From CAG-411 sp963643465 (GTDB lineage Bacteria; Bacillota; Clostridia; Lachnospirales; Lachnospiraceae), in assembly GCA_963643465.1 (NCBI GenBank), contig CAVIJT010000013.1, positions 1-64,000 on the forward strand: a stretch of DNA of 64,000 nucleotides, written 5' to 3'. Below the pieces are notes generated by a model that saw nothing but the letters and a program-made list of their open reading frames with translations, was not told the DNA's origin and did no database searches. The position numbers were made by a program, and so were the translations under genes. Positions 25,767 through 34,144 of this stretch are shown here, piece by piece (position 1 is the stretch's first letter; every line of letters starts with the position of its first letter).

Positions 25767-28700
25767 TTACTTAATTTTGAAAGTAACCTTTCTCTGTCCG
25801 GTATAATTACCTTTTCCTTTCAGATAAACTGTGGCAGTTCCTCTTTTTATATTTTTCTTATAAGTCACAGTAAATTCTTTCTTTTTCTTTAGGGTATATG
25901 TGCCATACTTTAATACAATGGAAGGCTTTACTTTCTTTCCTGTATAGGTTTGTGCCTTTACTTTCTTTAGTTTTAATTTCTTAATATTCTTTGCCTTAAT
26001 TTTAAAGGTTACAGTTCTTGTTCCAGAATAATTACCCATACCACGAATAACCATTTTTGCTGTTCCTGCATTTTTATTACTTGCATAGGAAACAGAATAG
26101 TCACTTCCCTTTTTTAATACCTCATTGCCATGAAGTACCATAATTGCGGGCGCAATTTTCTTTCTTGTGTAAATATAACTTCCATTGTAATTTATTACAT
26201 CACAATTTGAAATGGAAATAGCATTTCCCGTTGCCACATCGGCTGAAACACCTGATGATGTAACTGCAGTTGCTGTTGCCATAGGGGTAATTGTTGCTGT
26301 TGCTATAGGGGTAACTGTTACCACTGGTGTGCATGTAGCAGGTGCTGTTGTCATTACCACTTCAGGCTGTTTTGTTTCCTTTGCTGGTTCCAGTGTTGCC
26401 GTTGCACTTGCCGTTACCATTACCGTTGCCGTTGGTGTAATACTTGGAATCGGTGAACTACTCTCCTTAACCTCAGGAGTTGCTGTTACTACTGGAGGCA
26501 TGGTTATGGCAACGTTCGATGTCTGCTCTATATCCTCTTCTGTAGAGCCAGGTCCACTAAACAAAATGCTGTATCTGCTTGTGGAAGATGTTTCATAGTA
26601 ATTTGTCTTTACACTTGTAGTTACAACAACAGCTCCAGTTCCGCAGCCTTTGGAATCCAGTTTTACCAAACCTTCTGTAATTTGTTCATTTCCCTTTCCA
26701 TCAAAAGCGGTTCCTCCAACTGTAAGTGCAATATTGGGATTCATTTCATCTCCAATTGTTGCCTCATATCCAGTCTTATCTTCTGTATAATCAGCCAAAT
26801 CTACACTTTTCTTAGAACCATCTTTACATGTATAGGTGTAAGTCAACTTTGTTAATTTTGCAATACTTCCCTCAAAAACAAAATCATATCCAGTTAAATC
26901 TACAAAATTACAAAGCTGATCGGTGGATTCAAGTCCTAATGTTTTCACAGCTGTTCCCTGATAGCTGTTTAATGTAGACGCATTGAAACTATTAGCCTTT
27001 GTTCCTTTATTTTTATTACTTCCTGTAATATTGATGTCACTACTTCCATTCTCCAACTGATAATAGCAATTCTCAACAGTAGCAGTGCCTTCATCACTAG
27101 AGCTAACTGATGTCACTCCATAATTATAGGTTGCTGCCATCACACCTTTATAATAACAGTTCACTAATTTTCCAGAACCCCTGACAGAAAATGCAATTCC
27201 AGCAACTTCATAATCCGCTGTCAAATCTACTGTTGACCAACAGTTTACCATACTTGCACCATCACGAATGGAACGTGCAATTCCGGCACATCCTCCGTTT
27301 GCTTCATAAGTATTTTTCATTTTTCCTGTGGTTCCTAAGTTCATAATTCGACCTGTCGTATAAGGGAAAATAGAAAATCCTGCTTTGCTACTGGTCTCAA
27401 TATTTACTTTGATCGTATGTCCCTGTCCGTCATAAGTTCCTGCAAATGCAATGCTATCTGCACCTTCTAATCCGGTATAACCTGCCACATTGGACATATC
27501 AATATTAGCAGTCTGCTTGATATATTTTCCAGCATAGGTTTCTCCACCAAGCATAGCATTGGTAAATGTTAAAAATTGCGCTGCACTAGAAATGATATAC
27601 GGATCACTCTGTGTACCAGAACCAGTAATATCTTCCTCATGAACAGCCTCCGGTCCTTTATACTCCACATTGATTGCTGTATACAAATACTTTGGTACAT
27701 ACATTTTTCCATTTACATAAGGACAAATCTGTCCCTTTAAATCCAATGTAGTTCCCTTATATTTAATTATGTCTGTGTCACAAGTAACTTTCAAATCCAT
27801 ATCAGAAAAGGTAAAGGTTCCATCACTATAACTTCCCTGATTTGTCACATTGATATACAACTCATCTGTGGCATTTTGCAAGGTTCTTGTTCCAAGTAAA
27901 GATGCCACATACGGTGCAATATCTGTATTATCTACCGTATAATCTCCTCTATTACTGCTATTAAGCGCAGTAGCAGAAGTTCCTTCCATTGCACTTACTC
28001 CATCTGGAAGATACATCCACACACCAACGTTCATGCTGGTATGGGCGCTATCTCCACTACCTTCATAAGAAGAAAAATCTAATAAATTGGTGCTGTCCTT
28101 TGTACTCTCACCATTTTGTACTTTTTTTACCACCGCAGACATATCAGATGGCGTTGCCGTTAATCCGGTATTATGATCTGGTACAACTACAATGGCAGTG
28201 TGTCCATCTTCTTTTGCAAAATCCAAAGCCACTTTAAATGCCTCATCAAAAGCAATCCACTCACCTGCTGACTCTGTCATCATCCTATGATGATTTCCAT
28301 AATCAATCTTACTTCCTTCTACCATAAGAAAGAAACCGTCTTCATCCTTTGATAACATATCAATGGAATATTTTGTCATCTCTGCTAATGTAGGAGTTTT
28401 TCCGCTTCCATCATCAAGTCCATCATAATTTTTTCCATATCCAATGTCATATGGCATGTGATGTTTGTCCGCTTGAAACGTTCCCCATACTTTCATGTTT
28501 TCAGATACATCTCCATAGCTTTTCTGTGCCGCAGATGCAAGTTCGCTCTCCGTTCCCACCAATGTATATCCTAAACTCTTTATTGTATTGCTGTTACCAG
28601 AAGAGGTATATCCTGTATAGTTAATTCCTCCGCCAAGTACAATATTTAAGTCCTGATACATCATTTGCTTTATAATCTGTGAATAGCTATCACGACTACC

Positions 28701-29270
28701 TGCATGAGCAGAAAATGCTGCTGGTGTTGCATCATATTCATAGGAAGTGGCAATCAATCCAGTTGCCATCCCTTCTAATTGACACAATTCTGTTAAATTG
28801 GCAATTGGCACTCCCGATGGGTTCAAACCAGTATAACTATTATTTGTTTTCTTTCCCGTAGCTAAGGCTGTTCCTGCTGCTGCTGAGTCTGTTGTCCCGT
28901 TATCTGCAGAACGAGTTGTCATAGATGCTACCAAATAGTCGTCCATGTACATTTCTTTCGAAGTAGGTTTGGTTCCCTTAAAGCTATCATAATTCAAATA
29001 AGTAAGGCCGCCGGCCTCTTTTACTGCTTTTGCAATGTCATAGGAAGGAAATCCACCTCCATCTGGTATCATGTAAATGACATTATCAATGGTTGTCCCT
29101 GAATCATTTTGAATCACCATTACATCCGTCTTTTCTTCCTTTCCTGATGCCAAAACAGAGAAAGAACTTCCATATATTTCCGGAATTCCCGTCACTGAAA
29201 GGCTCAGTCCTAGTATTGCTGCAAACCCTTTTTTTAATGCACGCTTCATACATCTGTTCCCTTTGCTCAT
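25767..29270 (-). CDS. Secreted multidomain alkaline phosphatase
   Basis: This 1167-residue exported enzyme has a signal peptide in the first 45 residues. An alkaline phosphatase domain (about 55-500) shows the metal site IPDGGGF, the active serine in DNGTTDSAAAGTALATG (Ser129), the EGSKIDYGNHHR metal ligands, VVVPDHNTGLT and SAHTSMN. A GLUG-type region (about 553-790) follows, opening GSGTQSDPYIISS. A Thr/Pro linker comes next, then two C-terminal repeats (about 1018-1167) ending in GNYSGTRTVTFKIK and GNYTGQRKVTFKIK. The ATG at 29270 is used because AAGGAGAAG lies upstream; the in-frame ATG at 29315 lacks a site. It follows the CotH gene on the same strand but a terminator separates them. 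It would release phosphate from esters outside the cell. Confidence 0.88.
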   Translation of the reverse strand: MSKGNRCMKRALKKGFAAILGLSLSVTGIPEIYGSSFSVLASGKEEKTDVMVIQNDSGTTIDNVIYMIPDGGGFPSYDIAKAVKEAGGLTYLNYDSFKGTKPTSKEMYMDDYLVASMTTRSADNGTTDSAAAGTALATGKKTNNSYTGLNPSGVPIANLTELCQLEGMATGLIATSYEYDATPAAFSAHAGSRDSYSQIIKQMMYQDLNIVLGGGINYTGYTSSGNSNTIKSLGYTLVGTESELASAAQKSYGDVSENMKVWGTFQADKHHMPYDIGYGKNYDGLDDGSGKTPTLAEMTKYSIDMLSKDEDGFFLMVEGSKIDYGNHHRMMTESAGEWIAFDEAFKVALDFAKEDGHTAIVVVPDHNTGLTATPSDMSAVVKKVQNGESTKDSTNLLDFSSYEGSGDSAHTSMNVGVWMYLPDGVSAMEGTSATALNSSNRGDYTVDNTDIAPYVASLLGTRTLQNATDELYINVTNQGSYSDGTFTFSDMDLKVTCDTDIIKYKGTTLDLKGQICPYVNGKMYVPKYLYTAINVEYKGPEAVHEEDITGSGTQSDPYIISSAAQFLTFTNAMLGGETYAGKYIKQTANIDMSNVAGYTGLEGADSIAFAGTYDGQGHTIKVNIETSSKAGFSIFPYTTGRIMNLGTTGKMKNTYEANGGCAGIARSIRDGASMVNCWSTVDLTADYEVAGIAFSVRGSGKLVNCYYKGVMAATYNYGVTSVSSSDEGTATVENCYYQLENGSSDINITGSNKNKGTKANSFNASTLNSYQGTAVKTLGLESTDQLCNFVDLTGYDFVFEGSIAKLTKLTYTYTCKDGSKKSVDLADYTEDKTGYEATIGDEMNPNIALTVGGTAFDGKGNEQITEGLVKLDSKGCGTGAVVVTTSVKTNYYETSSTSRYSILFSGPGSTEEDIEQTSNVAITMPPVVTATPEVKESSSPIPSITPTATVMVTASATATLEPAKETKQPEVVMTTAPATCTPVVTVTPIATATITPMATATAVTSSGVSADVATGNAISISNCDVINYNGSYIYTRKKIAPAIMVLHGNEVLKKGSDYSVSYASNKNAGTAKMVIRGMGNYSGTRTVTFKIKAKNIKKLKLKKVKAQTYTGKKVKPSIVLKYGTYTLKKKKEFTVTYKKNIKRGTATVYLKGKGNYTGQRKVTFKIK

Positions 29271-29324
29271 ATTTGCTTCTCCTTTATTTTTTATAATTGT
29301 CCAATTCCTAAACAATTATTATTT

Positions 29325-29376
29325 TTAAAAAGGCTACCATACAGGCAAATTTCAATTTCCTGTACGATAGCCTTTT
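29325..29376 (-). terminator. Terminator of the CotH gene
   Basis: An 18-bp stem with two mismatches (29327-29344 with 29359-29376) is followed on the minus strand by TTTTTAAAAA. It separates cotH from the phosphatase gene. Confidence 0.85.
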
Positions 29377-29414
29377 CTAATCTAGTGTACTAATTCAGTT
29401 CGAGCAGCTATTTC

Positions 29415-32400
29415 TTAGTCTGCAAGTTTTGTAATTGTTCCATCCGTTATTTCATAAGTTCCTTTACCAACTACATAGTTACTCTTACTATTGTTATCCC
29501 ATGTTCCATTTCCATTATTGAAACATACGGTTGCGGAACTTGTGGTACCTAAATCAATGGTGTACATCCACTTTCCTGCGCTAAGTTTTGTCATCTTAAC
29601 ACCTGGTGAAGTTGTCCATGTTCCATTTACTTTATAGTGTACATACGCATTCGTCCATGAAGTAGAGGTTGATCTTGTATAATATAATACGACTTGATTC
29701 TGGTCTACTTTTGGTGTTGCTGTTGGCTCTGTTGTTACTACTGGAGTTGTTTCTGATACTTTGCCATCCTTTACTACATATGTCCCTGCTGAAATACTAT
29801 AATTTGATCCACTATTACTATCCCATGTACCATTTCCATTATTGAAACATACGGTTGCTTCTGTTGTTGTTCCAAGATCAATTGTGTATACCCAATATCC
29901 TGCACTAATTTTTTCCATCTTTGTTCCTGGAGCTGTTGTCCATTGTCCATTTACTTTGTAATGGATGTAAGCATTTGTCCAAGATGTTGATGTAGAACGC
30001 TGATAGTATACAACTGCCTTATTCTGTCCCGGTACAGGCGTTTCTGTTACAGTTGGTGTTGCTGTCGGTGTAGTTGTTGGTGTTGCTGTCGGTGTAGTTG
30101 TCGGTGTAATTGTTGGTGTTGCTGTTGTTGCTACTGGAGTCAACTTTGATACAACTCCATCCTTTACTCCATATGTTCCTGCTGGAATGCTATAATTTGA
30201 TCCATTCTTGCTATCCCAACTAGATCCGTTATTGAAACATACAGTTGCATTTGTCGCACCATTAAGCTCAATTACAATCTTCCAATTATATCCACTCTGC
30301 TCTGTAGTTGCAGTCATTGCCACACCTGGTACTGTAGTCCATGAACCGCTTCCTACTTTATAATGACAGTTTGCGTTTGTCCAACTTGTACTATAATACA
30401 ATGTAATTTTATCTGTAGGTGTTACTGTTGGTGTAATTGTTGGTGTCGCTGTTGGTGTTGCTGTTGGTGTTGCTGTCGGTGTAATTGTTGGTGTCGCTGT
30501 TGGTGTTGCTGTCGGTGTAATTGTTGGTGTTACTGTTGGTGTGGTTGTTACGGTTACTGGTGTTGCTGTTACCGTTGGTGCATACCAAGAACCAGAAGCC
30601 TTATTTGAACCATTATCTGGCTTATAACAAATTGCGTTTGTTGTTGGCATCAAAAGATCCGGTGTCTGCAATTCCCATGTAGTAGTATCTCCAGTATTTT
30701 TAAATAAAATGTATTTATAAGAACCAGTAATACTAAACTTATAAATATCGTTTCCACCTGAAACCCAACTAAATAACTTATAATCTGTAGTATCGTTCCA
30801 TACATAGGCATAAACTTCTGACCAATTTGCATTGCTGTTGTCAAAGTATACCGTTGTTTCAGTTGGTACTACTGTTGGTGTTGGAGTTACTACTACTGGC
30901 TGTAACTCATATACTACACCATCTTTTACTCCATATGTTCCTGCTTTTACTTCATAGTTTGAACCATTATTACTATCCCAACTAGAACCGTTATTGAAAC
31001 ATACGGTTGCAGATGTAGCTGTTCCTAAGTCAATAGTATATTTCCAATTGTACCCAGCCTGCTCTGTAGTTGCATTCATTGCTACTCCTGGCACTGTAGT
31101 CCATGTTCCATTTACACTATAATGGATATTGGCTTGACTCCAAGCACTCTTGTAGTATACAGTTACCGTATTTTTGTCTGGCACTGGTGTTGTCACTGCA
31201 GGTGTTGTCTGCACTGGTGTTGGTTCTGTTGTTACTACTGGTGTTGCTGTTGATTCTGTATAAGCATACCAAGAGCCACCGGACTTATTACCACTGTTTG
31301 CCTTATAACAGTTATTGCTATCACTAGGCATAACTAAATCCAAAGTCTGCTTATCCCACTCTGTTGTTCCAGCTGTGTTCTTGAACAAAATGCTAGAATA
31401 AGAACCGTTAATTGTAAACTTATAAATATTATTCGTACCACTTACTAAAGAACCGCTAAATACCGCATAGTCTGTGGTATCATTCCATACATAGGCATAA
31501 ACTTCTGACCAATTTGCATTGCTGTTGTCAAAGTATACAGTAGTTTTCTCACCACCGCCAGAACCGCCTCCCCAAATAGAATTTAGGTAAGATACACGCT
31601 TCTTAATAAAATTATGTACATAATTAACATTATCAGTAAAAGTGCTTCCAGTATCCGCACTTCCCCAATGTTGTTTTCCAAGGAAATCAAATCTACTAAA
31701 GTTCATATTAGCAGAAGCCTCAATTTCAGTACCATATATTTTAATAGGTTTTACATTTGCTGTATAAGCATTTTGGTTTCCTGTGGAAACTGCTAACAAT
31801 GGTGAGAAGTCTTCCTGCCAAACCTTCTTTACCATATCCATAAAGTCGCTATGCTTTGTTAAAGCACCCATGAAGTTCAATTGAGAACCATGGTAAACAC
31901 TCTTTGATGGTAAAAGCAATTTTGATGTATTTAATAAATCATCTCTTTTATAGCCACCAATTGCCCAGTCAAAGTCCCAAGCTGGTCCAAAGAAAATCTT
32001 TCCATTCTTATCTTTGTACATATAAAAACTTGTAGAAACTGCATCTACGTTCATTGCAAGTTCCTGCACAATATACATCTGTGCTGCAGTCTTTAAGTCC
32101 ATATATTCTGTGTAATGTTTTCCTTGTGAATTGTAACCTGAAGAAGAATATACGGCATCTTCCATCTCCTGGAAGTAATTTTTAATATATTTTACCTGTG
32201 CTTTTGAAGCATATTCAGGAGTTTTTACTACTACCTGCTGTCTCTTAGAACTTACAAAACCACTGATTTCATCTGGATATCTCTCATCCAACTCAAACTC
32301 AAGTAAGTATCCGCCAGTAATATCTGAAGGATCATTCTCAATGTTTACATATTTGTAAGTATTAGCAGATACACTACCTGTATCTCCTCCACGAGAATAC

Positions 32401-33350
32401 TCATCCAAATCCTTGCTGTTTAATTCCTCAGTCTCGCCTTCCAAATCAGAAATATTAATACGATTCTTGTCAATTTCAACTTTAGATGTAATTAAGTAGT
32501 TACCAATATATCTACCATTCTGGTATACATCTGCATATTCACACTCTGGTGTATATGCTGCCCCTGCATCTTCTGCAAGGTCAAAGATAAATTTATTACG
32601 AAGTAAAGACTGGTCAAAGTCATTAGCAAGAAGACACCATTTCTTTGACTTCTCCATACCAAATAAAGCAACTTTTTTATCTAACTTGATGTTGTATGGA
32701 TATTTATAGAATAATTTTCTTGCTGCTTCCCAAGAAGAATTTCCACGTCCCTTAATCTGTGATAAAGCTACAGTAGCCGCATTTCCTTCTGTATCTACAT
32801 AAACGATATCTCCAGAATCTACAACTGTCTTATCTTCACTATTATTTACTGCGTCCAAACTTCCACTAGCTGTTGTAATAAACATAGTGTTAATGTTCTG
32901 AGACTGCATAACTGTTAATTTGTAAGTGGTAGATCCAACTTTTACAGTATAGTTTCCGCCACCTGCAAAAATATTTGTAGTCTCACCACTCTCAACTTTT
33001 GTTCCGTTTACATACATAGAATTAGAAAATGTATGCCAAACAGTTAATGTGTTTAAGTCTACAGAAGATGGTAAATATAAATAATATTTTCCATCTGACG
33101 AAGAATAATGCCACTTAATGGCATCTAAACTATTGTCCTTTGAGTAATTACTACCATTTACCCATAATGCATTGCTACTTGATTTTACAATGCTTGGTGC
33201 ATCGATTAGTGCAGTTGTTACACTCTCTGTAGTGCTTGCCTGCGCAATAAGAGAACCTTCTGGTAGAAGAGTAATTACGCATACAAGAGCTAATAAAAGC
33301 GCAACAAAGCTCTTTGCGAAACGAACTTTTGTATAAGCCTGTTTCTTCAT
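29415..33350 (-). CDS. Secreted CotH-family kinase with six starch-binding-type modules
   Basis: This 1311-residue protein has a signal peptide (about 1-39, ending IAQAS). A CotH domain (about 140-595) carries KGRGNSSW, the lysine-rich KLFYKYPYNIKL block and the GPAWDFDWAIG metal-binding motif. CotH proteins are atypical secretory protein kinases, best known from Bacillus spore coats. The modules then alternate: CBM26-like (about 602-698), CBM25-like (727-817), CBM26-like (830-925), Thr-Pro repeats, then three CBM25-like (about 982, 1109 and 1220 to the end). These families bind starch. There is no membrane anchor. The ATG at 33350 has AGGAGG upstream and a consensus promoter about 100 bases away. 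Target proteins are unknown; binding to starch or glycogen-like polymer is inferred from module similarity. Confidence 0.87.
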   Translation of the reverse strand: MKKQAYTKVRFAKSFVALLLALVCVITLLPEGSLIAQASTTESVTTALIDAPSIVKSSSNALWVNGSNYSKDNSLDAIKWHYSSSDGKYYLYLPSSVDLNTLTVWHTFSNSMYVNGTKVESGETTNIFAGGGNYTVKVGSTTYKLTVMQSQNINTMFITTASGSLDAVNNSEDKTVVDSGDIVYVDTEGNAATVALSQIKGRGNSSWEAARKLFYKYPYNIKLDKKVALFGMEKSKKWCLLANDFDQSLLRNKFIFDLAEDAGAAYTPECEYADVYQNGRYIGNYLITSKVEIDKNRINISDLEGETEELNSKDLDEYSRGGDTGSVSANTYKYVNIENDPSDITGGYLLEFELDERYPDEISGFVSSKRQQVVVKTPEYASKAQVKYIKNYFQEMEDAVYSSSGYNSQGKHYTEYMDLKTAAQMYIVQELAMNVDAVSTSFYMYKDKNGKIFFGPAWDFDWAIGGYKRDDLLNTSKLLLPSKSVYHGSQLNFMGALTKHSDFMDMVKKVWQEDFSPLLAVSTGNQNAYTANVKPIKIYGTEIEASANMNFSRFDFLGKQHWGSADTGSTFTDNVNYVHNFIKKRVSYLNSIWGGGSGGGEKTTVYFDNSNANWSEVYAYVWNDTTDYAVFSGSLVSGTNNIYKFTINGSYSSILFKNTAGTTEWDKQTLDLVMPSDSNNCYKANSGNKSGGSWYAYTESTATPVVTTEPTPVQTTPAVTTPVPDKNTVTVYYKSAWSQANIHYSVNGTWTTVPGVAMNATTEQAGYNWKYTIDLGTATSATVCFNNGSSWDSNNGSNYEVKAGTYGVKDGVVYELQPVVVTPTPTVVPTETTVYFDNSNANWSEVYAYVWNDTTDYKLFSWVSGGNDIYKFSITGSYKYILFKNTGDTTTWELQTPDLLMPTTNAICYKPDNGSNKASGSWYAPTVTATPVTVTTTPTVTPTITPTATPTATPTITPTATPTATPTATPTITPTVTPTDKITLYYSTSWTNANCHYKVGSGSWTTVPGVAMTATTEQSGYNWKIVIELNGATNATVCFNNGSSWDSKNGSNYSIPAGTYGVKDGVVSKLTPVATTATPTITPTTTPTATPTTTPTATPTVTETPVPGQNKAVVYYQRSTSTSWTNAYIHYKVNGQWTTAPGTKMEKISAGYWVYTIDLGTTTEATVCFNNGNGTWDSNSGSNYSISAGTYVVKDGKVSETTPVVTTEPTATPKVDQNQVVLYYTRSTSTSWTNAYVHYKVNGTWTTSPGVKMTKLSAGKWMYTIDLGTTSSATVCFNNGNGTWDNNSKSNYVVGKGTYEITDGTITKLAD
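30055..30125 (-). repeat. Short Thr-Pro-coding tandem repeat in cotH
   Basis: Repeats of the type GTTGGTGTTGCTGTCGGTGT (plus-strand view) encode a TPTTTPTATPT linker between two CBM25-like modules. Confidence 0.65.
30415..30545 (-). repeat. Tandem repeat coding a Thr-Pro linker in cotH
   Basis: About 11 copies of a 12-base unit (GTTGGTGTNNCT type, plus-strand view), arranged in higher-order 54-60 base blocks, encode TPTxTPTx repeats between a CBM26-like and a CBM25-like module. Copy number is likely to vary between strains. Confidence 0.75.
30784..30850 (-). repeat. 67-bp near-identical repeat, second CBM26 module
   Basis: It matches 31471-31537 with only two mismatches in 67 bases. It codes for the VYFDNSNANWSEVYAYVWND start of the module, while the rest of the two modules has diverged more. 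Confidence 0.85.
31471..31537 (-). repeat. 67-bp near-identical repeat, first CBM26 module
   Basis: Partner of 30784-30850 within the same gene, direct orientation, 687 bases apart. Confidence 0.85.
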
Positions 33351-33442
33351 AAAAAAATACCTCCTAAAAAAAATATATCAATTTGTTACTATTTATACCT
33401 AATAATGGAAAAATAGTAAGTAAATTGTAACTCTGTGACGAT

Positions 33443-33472
33443 AGTATACCTCGTATTTCTAATTTTTGTCAA
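33443..33472 (-). promoter_or_regulatory. Consensus sigma-A promoter of cotH
   Basis: TTGACA (33467-33472) and TATACT (33443-33448) are separated by 18 bases, giving an untranslated leader of about 85 bases before the start at 33350. Confidence 0.75.
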
Positions 33473-33674
33473 TCAAATTGTTACCAAATGTTTACGAAAC
33501 AGTTAATATCTCTGTATTTCCTATATTAAATTATCATTTTTTTCGACCTTTTGTATATTTTACACCAAAAACATTTCAAAAAGGTTACATTTTCAGCAAA
33601 TCACAAGAAACACGCATCTATGTACATCCTCGCACAGCATTTTTTACTCTATAAAACAAACTTTCTTATAAAGT

Positions 33675-33713
33675 AAAAAAGAAACGCTATCTTTTTACAG
33701 ACAGCGTTTCTTG
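33675..33713 (-). terminator. Terminator of the ATP synthase operon
   Basis: AAGAAACGCTGTCT and AGATAGCGTTTCTT (minus-strand view) form a 13-bp stem with one mismatch and are followed by T6, directly past the atpC stop. The roughly 200 bases between here and the cotH promoter hold no recognised gene. Confidence 0.85.
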
Positions 33714-33716
33714 CTT

Positions 33717-34133
33717 TTATTTATTATATTTTTCGCCTAACTCCAGACGAAGAAGAGCTTTTCGAAGTGCAATTTCTGCACGAGCTTCATTAATCTCTCC
33801 CTCGGATCCTTTCAATCTTCGTTCGGCACGTATTTTTGCTTCCCTTGCACGATTGATATCAATTTCGTCCGGCCATTCGCAGGACTCCGCCAATATCACT
33901 ACCTTATCTGGAAGAATTTCTATAAAACCGTCATGAAGGGCAGCTTCTTTCGTCTCTCCATTCACGGTAAAACGAACAACGCCAGGTGCTACAATAGAAG
34001 TAAGTGGAATATGATCGGCATAAATACCAATCTCCCCTTCTGTTGTACACAACTCTAACATCTCGATTTCATCCTCGTAAAATACACTCTCGGGAGAGAC
34101 AACCTGAACATGAAATAATTTATTATCTGCCAT
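33717..34133 (-). CDS. atpC: ATP synthase F1 epsilon subunit
   Basis: This 138-residue subunit of the central stalk has an N-terminal beta-sandwich (FHVQVVSPESVFYEDEIEML, then GEIGIYADHIPLTSIVAPG). A C-terminal helical hairpin (INRAREAKIRAERRLKGSE) in the family can inhibit ATP hydrolysis. The ATG at 34133 has AGGAGG upstream. It is the last gene of the operon, 11 bases after atpD, and a terminator follows. Confidence 0.97.
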   Translation of the reverse strand: MADNKLFHVQVVSPESVFYEDEIEMLELCTTEGEIGIYADHIPLTSIVAPGVVRFTVNGETKEAALHDGFIEILPDKVVILAESCEWPDEIDINRAREAKIRAERRLKGSEGEINEARAEIALRKALLRLELGEKYNK

Positions 34134-34144
34134 TCGACTTCCTC

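Noticed and set aside
30055..30545. CRISPR array
   Set aside because: The tandem repeats are short, contiguous and coding for a protein linker; there are no unique spacers and no cas genes.
30363..30608. Cys/Trp-rich plus-strand frame
   Set aside because: It is the antisense of the Thr-Pro tandem repeat; its CWC repeats are an artefact of the repeat.
33600..33640. Further copy of the dispersed repeat (AAGAAACACGCA)
   Set aside because: Only about 12 bases match before the similarity ends; this could be chance.
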